Shown: positions 10,696 to 23,527 of the stretch, one piece after another
How positions within the stretch are numbered: position 1 is the first letter of the stretch
Layout of the letters: each line of letters starts with the position of its first letter
Assembly (NCBI GenBank): GCA_000507305.1
Contig: DF241779.1
Span: 1 to 64,000, forward strand
From: Breviolum minutum Mf 1.05b.01
Taxonomy: Eukaryota > Sar > Dinophyceae > Suessiales > Symbiodiniaceae
Reading direction: 5' to 3'
Length of the DNA stretch: 64,000 nucleotides
Position numbers and translations under genes: made by a program
Notes under the pieces: generated by a model
What the model was told of the DNA's origin: nothing
The model's input: the letters and a program-made list of their open reading frames with translations, nothing else
Databases searched by the model: none

Positions 10696-13563
10696 TTAAC
10701 ATGTTTTCGCCAAACAAGTTCGCAAATTGAGCTCCTTACCGCCTGCAATGTGCCAAGCGTTTCGCATCATCAGCTCAAAGTAGTCATCACCTACAGTCTT
10801 GTCATGGTTTCAAAAGTCAACCTCCGTTCAATGGCCAAACCAAGAGCAGCTTCACAGACTTCAAAACGACAGCTATTGCTGCTGAAGCTTCTGTCAATGG
10901 AAGCACTCACCCATTCGTAGTTCTCAATGAACTCCTTCAATCACTTTAGCGACAGCAGTTACAACGTCGATGCTAAATAGATCTAAAAAGTCTCAAATTG
11001 TATACACATGCAGCTAAAAACAACAATCCACACAATTACACAGTTGCACATAGAACGACCAGCTCTTCAAGCACTGCGAAAAACTTCCGGAATGTTTCAG
11101 ATGATCAGCTCTCCTCGCGGGTGATCTGACCATCTGAGTTTTGGTCAAAATGTTTCATGAAATGCGAAATCGCTTGTTGCGGAGTGACCTCAATGGAGTA
11201 GAAATGAATGGGCTCGAAGCATGGCTTTGGTTTGTACAGCGGCCTGTGGTGACAATCTATTGATCCATATCATCATGGTTCTTATTCTTCTGCGTTCTTA
11301 CCTGTTCTTGTTGTCGCCATCACTTCAAATATGGCAACTTGAGCTGACACTGGGTGAATTGACCACCTGTTGCACGTTCGGAGATGGGAATCTACTGAAT
11401 CTACTGGGCGGGCTTGGCTTGACACACAATAGAGCGGGGTTGGGGGGAAGGGCGGTGCGGCGCCTCCTCCCCGCAAATGCTTGCGAGCTTTGGTGCTATG
11501 GTTGCAAGCTGAATAGTTATCATGGCAAAAAGGGTCTTGGTGCTGTATCTTCTTCCAATGCGTCTTCTTCTTCCTTCTTCTTACTTCTTCCTTCTTCCGT
11601 CTTCTTCATCATCTTCATATTCGTCTTCTTCTTCTTCTTCTTCTTCTTCTTCTTCTTCTTCTTCTTCTGAATTCTTCTTCTGAATTCTTCTTGGTTGTCT
11701 TCGAGTTTTTACCCCGTCCTTCTTCTTATTGCCACTGCTTCTTATATTCTTCTTGTCGTTGATGTTTTTGAGGAGGATGAGGATGGTAGTAACTGGTGGT
11801 GCTGGTGGTCAACGACGCCAGTTGGGGTGACCTTTGCGACCATGTGGCTTTTCCGCTTTGCACCGCAGGGTTGGCAGACACATCGTAGGTCTGCGACATT
11901 TCCGCCGTCGTGACGATGCCAGAAGCGTCCTTGTCCAAGATACTGAAGGCCTGAAGCGATGCAAGCAGCTGAGCCAACGCGAAGTGAATGCACAACATGC
12001 AGCCTATCGTGAAGACCTATAGTCAGAACGCGACAACTTCTATTGATTCAACCATTCAACCGTTGGATTCAGTATAAATTGGTGCTTGTAACCTGCGCAA
12101 CTTTAGACCATCATTCCCAAAAGATGCCCAAAAGTCATTCTTCCACTTTCCACCTTGTTGACCCAGTCCACACGGAACTCATTCATCTCTCCACGGACAC
12201 CACGGATAAACTCATCGTAGCTCACGGTACCAGAGCTATCACGATCGAAGGTGGTGAACAGGCTGAGCTTTTCGGCGGGGCTGAAGCGCAGGTTGAAGCA
12301 GTTGAAGAACCTTCCACAGGCTAATGATGGTCAACCATATGGTCAACTCTGGTTTCCTAGAGATATTGTATACCAACCATCCCATATATCCCATGAAGAT
12401 CCCAGACCCAAACCTAGCGTCCTCCATGCATTTTTAAAGACCAGGCACACATCCAGAGCTGTCATGAACTCCTCCTTTGTGAGTTCGCCAGATCTATCCT
12501 CAATAGGGCCGTTAGGAGTGCGAAGAGCTGGGAAAAGGACTGATATACATCAGATTGAGATGTCACAAATAGTGATAGGACCTGACAGAATGTGCCAGAA
12601 TTTGGTAGAATGTGATAGAGAATCTGAGAACATGCAACATAAATCGCCGATCAAACGAACACAGCTGATCAAACTGCCCAATTTTTTTCCAGCTGCCAAA
12701 GGAAACACTTCATTTATCTTCATTTTCCCGAAAAACTGATTGAACCAAACCAGCATGATGAACCACCTGAACCACCATCTGCTTCCCCAAAAACCCATCC
12801 CTTGCTTTCAGGTCGCATGGTCCATGATGCGAAACTGATTGGCCATAGCTTTCAGCGTTTCAAATCCACCAGCTCTCAACGCCAAAGCTTCTCTCATTTT
12901 GGCAATTGTACTCAAGGCCTTTCCTTTTGTTTTGAAAAAGCGTTGGAGTCGGAGTCCTCAAAAAAATGATGTTATTATGTTTTATATGATATATACGTAC
13001 AAAAAAGATCAAAAAGAGTTGTGGATTTTTTTTCCGGAAGGAGTTGTGAAATGGTTTGAACACTTCTATATTAAAAAGTAAAGAAGGGACAAATACGGAA
13101 AACAGTTTTCAACCTAAGTTTCCATGCGCATCTCCATCTAGCTTGAAGAGCATCCGGCCAAACTCATCGATGGTCAGGTACCTGGACCTGTCATAGGTGC
13201 ACACAGTGGAAGGTTGAAATTTTGACTGAAAAGAATGAAAAATCAGAATCAGAGAGGTTCAGGTTCACAATCAAAATGTCAACAGAATGAAAACTCGCGG
13301 TATCCATGAAGCAGTTTGCCCTTCCGACTCAACACATTCCTTAGGGCTATGCCCAACCTGTCCAAATCGTAGCGATTGAACAACGCGTTCATCAGATCGA
13401 CGCTGCCATTGAAGTCCAGAACGGAACATAATTGGAGGAACTCGTTGTGGTCCACTTTGCCACTGTGATTTTGATCCAGGCGCTTAAAAATGGCATTGAG
13501 ACCCAGCAACGGATTGTTGGCATAGCGCTGGCCTGATCCAAATGTGAGTTGCATGTAGGACAT
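10696..13563 (-). CDS. CAPSL-like: Calcyphosin-like protein with six EF-hands
   Basis: Nine exons resolve with consistent frame: 13563-13358, 13187-13130, 12918-12817, 12498-12449, 12310-12172, 11968-11849, 11188-11114, 10934-10892, 10790-10740 (844 nt, at least 281 residues). Six EF-hand loops start at D30 (DQNHSGKVDHNE), D66 (DLDRSRYLTIDE), D121 (DHDRSGELTKEE), D161 (DRDSSGTVSYDE), D197 (DKDASGIVTTAE) and D240 (DQNSDGQITREE). The C-terminal YEWVSASIDSDDYFELMM followed by RNAWHI matches the conserved end of calcyphosins, Ca2+-sensor proteins often linked to cilia. Donors in order are GT, GC, GC, GT, GT, GC, GA, GA. The last codons are uncertain: either a further exon after the GTAAGG donor at 10739, or read-through to a stop at 10696. 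ATG 13563 follows a CAG, so a 5' exon is possible. Confidence 0.9.
11624..11668. repeat. (CTT)n microsatellite within an intron
   Basis: Near-perfect CTT repeat inside the intron between the exons at 11968-11849 and 11188-11114 of the EF-hand gene. Degenerate CTT/CTTC tracts flank it. Confidence 0.9.
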
Positions 13564-13715
13564 CTGACGATGTCTTAAACCTATCCATTAAAGTAGACTC
13601 TGCAACCCGTGGCCCCAAACCAAACAAGGCTCTAAGAAATCCACTGCAATAAATCTTATAAATGCCACAAATAAACAGAATGCAGCGGACATGTATTTCC
13701 CATGATTTTCCTCTC

Positions 13716-15480
13716 TCATCCTATCTCTCCGTCAGCCGGGCCTTCCTTGGTCTTGCCGAAGCATCGTCGTAAAGCCTCCTCCGCATGGTCCAAGACCGTG
13801 GAGGTTATACCCTCCCCAGGCTTAGTCCAAACATCAGTCGAGGGTGCATTTTGACACGCCTTGTGCAATTGTTGAGCCTTCACCTCAATATCACACTGAG
13901 CTGGAACAAACAAGTTGAATATTTTTTTTTCATTGGTCATGTTTCGTGTTGATCATTTTTGGATCCAAACCTTACATTCTGCAGGATTCTGACAGGTTTT
14001 CTAGTTTTTTCAGGCTTAGTGAATAAAGGTTGGATCAGTTTGGGGATCATCAGTGTGTGCAGTGTCACGTCTTGCAGCTTAAACAACCAAGCTAGTCAAC
14101 TCCATGGATAGCGAGCCACCTCCAAATGATCTGGTCCAGTGTTCCTAGGAGAGCTTGAAAGCATGTAGATTTGGGCTTGAGGGAAGGGCATCATTGGGCT
14201 CAATGGCCAGCACATGAAATCAGCTCATCTTGTCATCTGAACATTTCCATAAAAAGACATTGCGATGGAAGCATTACAATCCACAAACAATCCACAATCC
14301 AATGGTCCCATCAATCTTCCATCTTTATCCATTGCTTACCAAGAATCTTCCAAACACTGGCAGCTCCAGTTTGCAATGTCGGTGCCGAGCCGCGCCGGCT
14401 CAACGGCACCGTGGCTTTCGTTCCCGCCTTCTCAGGTGCACCGGGTGCCCGCCGCGCCGCGGCCTTGGCGGCGCGCGGGGGGGGGGCAAAGCGGTCCTTT
14501 GGCTCCGAAGTCTGGGAGTTGAGGTCCTGTCACATGCAGCAGGGATGGCACAGGGATGGCACAGGGATGGCATGGAATTGGTGGAATTGTTGGATGATTT
14601 TTGCAACTTGTGGTTGGAATTGGATGAGGCATGCCAGTCGAAAGAAGCAGCTCTCAAGGCTCCTCAGATTTGAATAAACTGCGAGCGGACTCCTTAGTGT
14701 GGAGCGGGCTGAAGGTGTGCTTCCGTGAAAGTGGGACTGGATCTCCAGAATGCCCATGAATCTTATCTTCTGGCCAAGTATCCAAGAACTGCTTGGGATT
14801 GGTTGGCACCTCTCCACCAATAAGACGTTGGATCCGTACATCTGTAGCATCCAGGCGGCTATTCAAACGCTGCAGCTCTGATTTGATGAAGTCATCCAAC
14901 TTCCGCTGCCTCGAAACAACCCGAGTGGATCTCATGTGTTGAAGAGAAGTTGGCTTTGAAGTTTCTGAAGATCAGCCATCTAGCACATCAGGATACATCA
15001 GGTATCCAGTTGATATCAATGACATCAATGAATCCTACAGGTCCTACGTATTATTTTGATTAATTTTGTGAGGCCTATTGACTCATCTGGTTTTTTACAC
15101 CACTTTCACTCATTCTCCCAGAAGAATCCAGCAAAGAATGATACCAACTTTTCCAGTCGACAAGCCACATTCGCTGGAACTCCTCCCTCATGCTGCTCCT
15201 CCGCGAAAATGATGAGACAACAAAGGGAAACTGACACTAAGGTCTTCTGTCTTCTCTTTTTGCTGGTTGGTTGTGAGGACTCGCAAAAAATCTAGGCAGT
15301 GACCACACAAAATCAAAGAAAGTGCGGCCAAAGGACTGTTCTGCCACAATGGACTGCTGTTCTCGCAACAATTCCTGCAAACCTGCATCTTGCAACATGG
15401 AGGCTGAGAGTTGTTGCGCTTCAATTTTTCTGTATTTCCTGAGGAGCCCTACTCATCTTTCCGTGTCGGGATGCGGCAGG
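13716..15480 (-). CDS. Unrecognised coiled-coil-rich gene, several exons
   Basis: Coding-like minus-strand patches: about 15444-15300, after a CTCAG|G acceptor, helical and Gln-rich (QLSASMLQDAGLQELLREQQ); about 15185-15110 (SSMREEFQRMWLVDW); about 14925-14654, helical then polar (LDDFIKSELQRLNSRLDATD); and 13900-13716, ending in a stop (HAEEALRRCFGKTKEG). They are plausibly one gene with a coiled coil, but the junctions are not proven and a GC-rich patch at 14385-14500 has no clear frame. Confidence 0.4.
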
Positions 15481-17967
15481 GATCGCCAGGGAGAGCTAAT
15501 TTCAAGGCACTTTTGGCCCAGCAGCTGCGGTCGTCATTTGCTGATCCAATCTGTTCCTAGATGAAAGGCACCTTGACTCATCATTTTCACCGGGTGCTTT
15601 TATACTTCAAGAAAAAGTCAGAAATCCCTGGAAACTACCAAGAAACATACCCACTCTTGGGATAGAATCGAAACCTTGCTATTCCCTTACTCTCAGTGGG
15701 AGCGTCAGCCTCCCTTTGGAAGTGTTTTGCCCACGGCTATTGAAAAGTCTCACTATGTCTCGCTAGAGGAACTGCTCAGCCCGACATCTTAGCCACTTCT
15801 TTTTTCAGCATTGTGCACAGCGAAATCGCAAAATGATGAGTTCCAATTGGCAAGACCTGAAAGCATATATTTATACATACATACCTCTACCGAAAAAAGA
15901 TGAAAAAAAAGCGTTTGTAAAGCCTGAAAATGCCAAGAGTTGAATCTTTCAAGCCACACTTCGAACTCGTTTTTTTCGCTGCCTCATTGTACAGGGCCAA
16001 ACTCCAAGGCCAAACTGGTTTGCATCACGGCTGGGGAGGTGACCTAGCCCTAAGTGCCAGGGACTCCTCGAGCACGAGGGTTGGTGAGACACTAAAAATT
16101 CCGCTTGCCACTGATCCACTTCGATTTATCCACTTCTGACATGCTTGGGCCGGGCCTGTCGAACATAGAACCCTTTGAGTCTAATAAGTTTGTTTACTTA
16201 TGTTAGTTTCAGGGAGGGAAAGTCAAGGTATAGTCTGGTTATCATCATGGTATACCAAGTGGCACAACCGAAATCAAATGCGTTTATCATCTTTTACGAG
16301 ATTCAACAAATATGCTCAATGCTTATGAAGATCTAAGAAGGGATCAAGGACGTGACCATCGAGGCAAAAAAAGCATTGACATGGTCAGCTGCTCTGGACA
16401 TGTGTTGAACGTGACCAATCCAACCGACATTCCGTTTGAACGGTGTCGCATTGAGCAGCTACGCAATCTGAACTCGTGTTTTTTTTAGAGCACAAATGCC
16501 TAGCTACCAAACGCTCGCGAAAAACCCGTTGTGTGCCTCAAAGCAAGCACACCAATCCGACTACCGCAAAAGATATGCATTGAAATTGTTTGAAAATGCT
16601 CGAGTCAACAAAATAACTTTACATAAAATACCTTTCAGTAGAAAAGTGCCACCATCAATGGTCTTAGTCTTTGCCTGTTTTTGCACCACGAAAATGGTGA
16701 AAAAGCGGTCTCGGGCATGGCCAGGCTCTGACAGGACATGCTTGGGCTGTGGCTGCACGCCCCGCCCGACCTTCCATACGAGGCGAGCAAGTTCTGCAAA
16801 TTATCCCAATTTGGGTGCTTCCTAAACTGCTGCGGTTTAAACGACATTACCGAAAACTCCAAATTTCTTTTTCAGTTGAAACATGTTGAAAGATATTCGA
16901 CAAAAATTGGATGAGCAGCTTCAGTTTGGGGATATCGCTTTTGGCAAACAAACACGTATCCACGTCTTCTAATGTAACATAGACACCCGGGTGCATGCAT
17001 CTGAACTAGTCATTTTGGACTTAAACCATCCCTTCCCCAGGTACCATACTGACTATCCATTCACCGCCCCAGCAACCTCATCGACAAAGCTGCGCCGTGA
17101 AGTGAAAAACATCCTCAAACTCTGAGCCTCGGCCGTTGGAAATCACTTGGAATTTTATGCAGCCCAACTCCCTCGCAATAAATTGAACCATTTCCTAGGG
17201 TCTTCAAAAGGGTGTTTTCAAGAATAGGGGTACCCCCAAATCATCAATTCTAATAGGGTTTTCCATTATAAACCATCCATTTCGGGGTACCACTGTTTTT
17301 GGAAACACCCACATAGAAAACCTTATGGGGCAAGATGCCTCCCAAGCACCGAGGCTTAGGTTTTTGCTGGTTCATCTGGAAATTCCCGCCCTATTGTCAG
17401 ACTTTTTGTTGTCAGAAAACAAGTGGTCAGCATCGTGAAAATATACGATCTGGCCAAGAAGCAGTATGGTATGATGTGAGCTTCCATCGTGTTGCGTGGA
17501 GGTGTAGACCTAGGAGTTAAACTCCGGGTCTTCGTTGTCGCAGGCACCTGTGATCCAGGATAACCAGTGACGACCAAAAAACGTGGACTACTACCTCTAC
17601 TAGTACGACTCCTATGACGGTGACGACTATCACTACCACTGCATGGGTCAAATGAACAAACAAAGCTACAAAGTGGCTCAAGAGAAGACTGTCAGCCGCT
17701 GCAACTGCACCTTGGCTGGGGCCTGCCCACCATGACGCCAAACTGGAGGCTTCGCATGGGCCTCGTCGTTCTGGGACTTGGCCTGCGACCCAGCTTATGA
17801 CTGGCATTTATTGACTGGGCACCTTGATGTGCAAACATTGCTAACTGTTCTATCCATACGTAGATGATCGTATATGTCCGTAAAGATAACCATAAATACA
17901 ACCACATACATAATTACAACTATAATTATATGTGTTTGTCATTTACAAAAACGTTAACCTGGAGTCA
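15481..17967. other. No supported gene; contains an inverted-repeat element
   Basis: Only short frames. The minus frame near 16860-16640 is open without motifs. Plus-strand ACT-rich sequence at about 17570-17645 gives spurious Thr-rich frames. An inverted-repeat element lies at 17210-17310. Confidence 0.45.
17210..17310. repeat. Short inverted-repeat element (MITE-like)
   Basis: The 27-bp arms at 17210-17236 and 17284-17310 pair with four mismatches. They begin gggtgttt and end ggtacccc. The interior contains aaccatccattt, also found inside the inverted-repeat element in the PGM2-like gene intron. Confidence 0.65.
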
Positions 17968-18500
17968 TCAACCCAAACTATCTTGACTCTGTGCTAGTTG
18001 TGGGCACCAACCATGATCCTGAGTCTGAGTCTCCCAAACCCATCTGCTGGTGGATCTAGCAGTTTTAGGAGCTGCCTTGGTCCTGCGTGGGGGCACTGAC
18101 AGGCGTAGCACTTCAGGCCACCAAAACCACCCATTCCATCCAGTCCTCGGTGCGATCTTCCTGAGATCCTCTGCAGACAACACTGGGATGGAGGCCTTCA
18201 AACCAGATGAAAAACAGCCGCCAAGGCGCAAGGATGAGGAGTCAACATCTATCTCTCGCATATGTGTTCGTCCTGGATATTTTAATCAAGGATAATTAAG
18301 GTATTTTAAGATTGTCTTCCACCCTCCCTTTCAAAAGATTGAGTCATTGCATCCGAAACTTGCCAATTCTCCAAGAACTCTTTTTGCAGCGTGAGAAAAA
18401 CTTCCAAAAATCACGTCCAGCACTGTCCCACCCTCCGTGCAAAGTTCAACTCATCCAGCGGAGCTCGAAGCCTTGAGAAGCGCTGAGATTGGATCCACGC
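17968..18500 (-). CDS. 3' exons of an unrecognised gene
   Basis: The frame from about 18261 to a stop at 17968 reads as a normal soluble protein end (LKASIPVLSAEDLRKIAPRT, then WFWWPEVLRL). A patch at about 18495-18410 (SQRFSRLRAPLDELNFARRV) could be the preceding exon. No family recognised; borders unresolved. Confidence 0.35.
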
Positions 18501-20369
18501 AGTCTGAGAAAAAAATTGCACTAGCATAGAACCTAAACAGAATGCACCGACATAGAACAGTACTTTGTACAAATATATTCGTATAGATATACATATATGA
18601 AAATAGCTAAATTTATTTACTCATCTATTAATGAAAATAGTGTCAATAAAAATACACAGACATTAAGAGGCAAGTAACACTAAGCAAACAAGTGACAGTT
18701 AAAAGACAAGCCATTAGGCTAATCAAACACATGAGAGTCAACCCCCATCTCAGACAAAGGGATGAGAACCAAAATACCCTAACGGCCCCTAACCTAGCCC
18801 ACAAGGGAGACAAGTTTAAAAAAATGGAGAGCGGAAAGCAAAGATTACCAAAAGGAGACAAAAGAAAGACAGGCCAAAAGAGCCACAACAGCCCGGAAAA
18901 CCTGCGAGACAAATGGAAAGCAGACAAAACGACTGGAATTTCACCATTTTTGGGAAAAGCTCATCTTTCAGGAAGTTCCGTTTGAGCTTCCCTGCAATGG
19001 TGCTGAAGGCGAATCTGGAATGGGCACGGTGTCCTTAATTTCAAGTGAATAGGGGTAGGAAATGCCTGGATGCTGCGAGTACCGAAAAGCAATCCTAAAT
19101 GTTGTTATTAGTTATTTAATTTTTAGTTGGTTTATTTCATAATTTTCCTTATAGATGTTTGGTTTAGATGTGCTTAATTACTGTATCTTTCTGTAAGAAA
19201 TGCATGTTATCTAATCAATAATTCTTACAGCGTCGCCACCTGAAACCAGAAACCTGAGGCTTCTGCCACTTTGCCGACAGTTTTGGTGGAGGTTGCCCTG
19301 CCATAAAAGGAGTGCCGTAGGGAGAAAACATGAGAAAACCTCAGAAAAAATCGACTTAATTGGCTCCTGCATAAGGATGTTCAACTATTTTCATCTTGCC
19401 AAATGTTGCACCCTTTAAGAACTGGCAGTTTAACTCCAATTACCCCCAGCTAGTGATGAAGGCCCTGGGTCGTTAAGTTCATGACATCATTTCAAAGCGG
19501 AGATCCCTGTTCAACAGCGACATGTTCCAATTCGCCTTCCGACGGGAGATTTTGACTTTCTGGGCCGGCGCCGTGAAAACCTGGGCTTCGAACCATGTCC
19601 ACTCCCCACTTAAACCTCTGGAACCTGAAAATGATCGTTTCCAAGTTCTGAATGTTTCCCTTCCAAAGGCCCATGTTGAGTTTCCATCTTAGATTTCGGA
19701 GGTGTTTGCAGCTTAATACTGCCCTACAGAATTCAAATGTCTCAACTCTACTAACTAAGGTTGCGGTGTCAAAGCTTGCTGGTTATGGCTTCAAAAAAAA
19801 CATCCCAAACCCCTGAGTTCGGCTCAGGTCTCCATCACTTGCTCGTCCTGATCACTGTTGAAAAAAAAATGTCAACCCTGCAACCCTAGCCCTAGACACC
19901 TTCTAGCAAAGCCAAAGTTCCTTCCTTCCATTCATTGAGTTTCATTGATGGATGCATCATCATCTACAGGCTATCACACTCTCAAGTGCGTGAGGCTTTG
20001 CAGCCATGTTTCTATCCACTGGATCGAAGTCCACCATCAAAGGAACCTTAATTTTTGATTCAGGCAGGGGCAGGTGAGGCTTTCATGGCTGACATTGGAG
20101 CACTGGCGGGACATCATTTCGGCTGATCGCTCAGTGAAGGGATGAGCTCTTCATTTCTGAGCTGAAGCAGCGCAGGTCTCTAAAGACACTCAGTGGCAGA
20201 GATTCACTACCAGAGATTGTCTTTGTATACTTGCTGCTCTTGTTAAGAGTCACAGTATCACATTAGTAAGCAAGGAATCAACAAGTTCAAGCAAATAAAT
20301 GAACATAGCAACTATAGCCAAAAAACATCACTTACCCAACCAAACCACAATGCAACAAGTATTCTTGCT
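18501..20369. other. No supported gene
   Basis: AT-rich or low-information sequence with short frames only. The plus frame at 18692-18985 is Lys-rich by composition and has no motif. It may contain the spacer and 5' region of the gene at 17968-18500. Confidence 0.45.
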
Positions 20370-21569
20370 TCAAGTCCGCTCCGCCTCTGCGTCCTGTCGC
20401 ATGAGATCATGCGCTCGACGCAAGAGCGTTCGAAACTGCTGGGCAGTGAGGCCCATGGAATCCTAAGCTACGCGACAGAAGGCATGTAAAAGGCCTGGAA
20501 TCCTGAAAGAAAGCTCATGGAATGTGACACAGCTTACAGGGTTGGCTTCATGGTATGCATAAGTATGTGTAAACTGTAAACTATCATAAAACACAGATCA
20601 GTTATGATAATCTGCGAAAACCTGCCTGCTTGTACCACAATGCACTAAGAACAAGCAATCAACTTCTCTGGATTTGTCTTCTCACCGAGATTCCAGAAAG
20701 TCCGAGCTCTGTTGTCGATACTCAGGGCTCAATTGTCCCAGCAAGCCAAGACGTCCAAAGAAGATGTCCCAACGTTCCTCGATTTGTTCCACCTGATCCA
20801 AGAAGGCTAACTTGCCCAAAGGATCGAAATCTCCATACCCTTCACCCATTTTGATCAATTGTCGATGATTTTGTCGCAAGACGTCATACTCTTCCCTGAC
20901 CACCTCACTGGTAAAAGCCGAACTATCAAAGGGTTCGGCTTCAATCATTGCTGGAGAGCCAGTTGCAGATGGCATTCCCTTGGGAGGTGACATATCCAAA
21001 CCTACAGGAGGTGCTGGTGGCATCAGGCCCGAAGCTACAGCTCTCATACAATCGACTTGATATTGCACCATCTTACCAAGATCATCAATACTACGACCAT
21101 CCAAGTGACTCACTGACAACTTGAAATATTCTCGGCTTTGAAAATCACTGCTCAACTGTAAGCGTGTCATTAAACCTTGCCATTTCTGGTGGGAAGTTTC
21201 TAAGCCATCTGCTAAAGTCCTCATGCGTTCCGGATCTGGTTCACGACCCATCTGCATATCCAATTGCATACGACCCATCTCAATCGCAAACTCGGGAGAT
21301 GAGGACGTTAAGTCTGACATGCCTTTCCCCAGCTCACTATCAAAGGCACAAGCTGAGGAACGAAAGGGAGAGAAAGGTCCAATCGGAGTGATATACAAAC
21401 TCGGTGCAGCTTCTACCTCTGCATCTCCCTCGGCCAACATCGTGACTCTTGACAACCTGCTGGCACTAAGGAAACAGTCATGAAACTGGAGACTGAACAA
21501 CGCCAGGGATACCAAAATGGTGTAGGATAGCACATTTTGGGACAGAGGTGTCCTGTGCCGAACAACCAT
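20370..21569 (-). CDS. DUF1825-like (cyanobacterial/plastid) protein with N-terminal plastid leader
   Basis: Two exons: 21569-20694 (292 codons) and 20462-20370 (30 codons plus stop), giving 322 residues. The junction uses a GA donor (20693-20692) and a TTAG|G acceptor. It continues the frame into DSMGLTAQQFRTLLRRAHDL, whereas the unspliced frame stops at once. ATG 21569 opens a hydrophobic leader (SYTILVSLALFSLQF) followed by an Ala/Ser/Arg stretch, the signal-plus-transit layout of proteins sent to a three-membrane plastid. The C-terminal third (SEVVREEYDVLRQNHRQLIK, GYGDFDPLGKLAFLDQ, ERWDIFFGRLGL) follows the small cyanobacterial DUF1825 family (FDSxxVxxE...YGKFDxxGK...). The middle (FDSELGKGMSDL..., SSDFQSREYFKL) looks like a second diverged copy. 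Function unknown. Confidence 0.75.
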
Positions 21570-21842
21570 GGCGACAGGATGTGAAGTCAAAATTCCAGCT
21601 GATGATACTTTGTTGGCATTGGCATTTGTGAGTGCAGCACTGGCAGATTGATTTGCAATCCTTAGCAAGTCACCATGGGGATATCCAAACCATACTTCTT
21701 CGAAATGCTCTCACCAACACCGATCAAAATGCCTTTTTGAATTGGCCAAGTCCTTTCATCGACATGTGCCATTTATTTGAATCGATTTTAAATTGTATTG
21801 CTGGTTTTTTGGCTGTATTTGGCTTTGGTGATTGAACTAGAA

Positions 21843-22970
21843 CTAGGTATCAAGTAAATCCCTATGATGTGTGTATGCATGTCTGCCATGTCTGCAACTG
21901 CCAAAATGTGTTTGCACATTCTCATCGGGTTCGACGCTCAGATCAAGTAGATCAAGCAAAAGCTTCAGGCCAAGCTCAACTTCATGACATGACATGAGGC
22001 GCCCCCGCGATTGCCGATGACATCTGTTTTCCACAAATCGTCAAGATTGAACATGAAATATACAATGGCAAATCCCGTGGCTGGTCTCAAGTTCACAGGA
22101 GCCTTGATCACCATTTTAGGACATAGTTGTGCATCATTCGAAAAATCAGACAGTGACAAAACTCAGACAATGTTAGTGGTGGTTTCTTCAAAATAGAAGA
22201 AAGTTTGCTGCTTCGAAGATGTGCAAAATCTGGTCTTTTCAAAAAGATGTACTTCCCCCACATCTCCACATGTCGCAACTTACACCCTGAGACCCAGGCC
22301 ACTGACAGGCTGGCACCTGGGCTGCTGCCACCTTTGCTCTCTTTACTGTCTAGGCCAACCTTGGCAGATGATACAACTGCTCGTTTGGCTTTGCGATCAA
22401 CGTCAATGATTTTACAAGCTGTAAATGTTCAAAGCTGATTGTGGTCAGCTGGAATTTGGTGGATTCTTGACATCACCTCAATTGACTGAATTCATCTTCG
22501 TAGATCTTGTAGATCTTCATGCATCTTGCCATAGCAAAGCTGAGACACCCAGGGGCTGCAATCCTCAATGGACACTGGACTACTCTCGCTAGGCCTCGGT
22601 ACCGATTTCGGCTGCCATTGTTTGCAGCAGTGATCAAAAGGTATACAGTATGTATATGTATGTGTGTTTGTACATATATCTCTATATATATATATATGTA
22701 AATATGTATATATATATATATTCCTACACTATGATCAATATAAAAGCATTATATACATAAATGTATATTTGAGTGCATGTATAGTGTACATGTACATACA
22801 AACATTTATACTATATATACGTGCAGCTACCGATGTCACGAATCTGAGTAGAACGTCACTCCAGAAGACTCGACATGACACTTCAGGCAGCTTGACATCT
22901 TTTCCAAGTTTCGAGAGCTGGATGCAGCCTCTAGAGGAACTGGACATTAACCCGATGCTACGCGTCTAAA
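21843..22970 (-). CDS. Unrecognised multi-exon gene
   Basis: Coding-like minus-strand patches: about 22945-22840 (KLPEVSCRVFWSDVLLRFVT); 22630-22505 (SESSPVSIEDCSPWVSQLCY); 22425-22200 (IIDVDRKAKRAVVSSAKVGL, then VEMWGKYIFLKRPDFAHLRS); 22120-22030 (LRPATGFAIVYFMFNLDDLW); and about 21990-21846, ending in a stop (VELGLKLLLDLLDL...). Codon character and order suggest a single gene. No domain recognised. Confidence 0.45.
22636..22830. repeat. TA/TATG-rich low-complexity tract
   Basis: Alternating tatata, tatgta and catgta runs of low complexity within the minus-strand gene region, presumably intronic. Confidence 0.7.
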
Positions 22971-23527
22971 AGTGCCAATTCGGCACACCATCACCCATCC
23001 TAAAAAAAACGAGGAACGTCCCACAGTGATGACCGTCATTTTTCCACGAGTGAGGAATGTGACCAACAGCGCGGATAACATTCAGAATGTAGTGACTATT
23101 ACATACTATTATCTTATTTTCATTTCACTTGACTCATCATTCTGCACATTCAATGACACTTGCAACACTGCTGCCAAACACCTCACTCGATTCCCCTCAC
23201 GGCAACACTGACTACTAGATTCGCCTTCTATTTCAGGAAAAAGCAAGGATTTGCAACTGCTTCGAACAGCTACCCCTGCTCTTCAATTTGGATTCCAAAA
23301 ACTCAGAGAGTCAAAAGCAGCAAACCGCAGTTGTGGCATTGCTAGTCAAGGCTTCTGGCTTGCTGGCTTCATATTCAAAAAACCTCAAAGTAAATTTGAA
23401 CAAATCATGGATGGGGTACTAGAAAATAAAAGAATCATAACATGTGCAGAAATCATCAGAAATCTCTCACAAGCCAGCCTCACTAGCATCCCTTGCCCCT
23501 GCGATTTTTTGCGTCTGCCTTCAGATC

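Noticed and set aside
10895-10915. GTGAGT inside the EF-hand gene exon 10934-10892 as a donor
   Set aside because: It encodes the conserved VSASID. Using it would delete the motif, whereas the GA donor 12 bp later restores ASIDSDDYF.
11221-11670. Plus-strand 149-codon frame ending in poly-Phe
   Set aside because: Formed by the CTT microsatellite inside an intron of the EF-hand gene.
17530-17650. ACT-rich plus-strand stretch suggesting a Thr-rich linker
   Set aside because: All three plus frames are broken by stops nearby and no flanking exon is visible.
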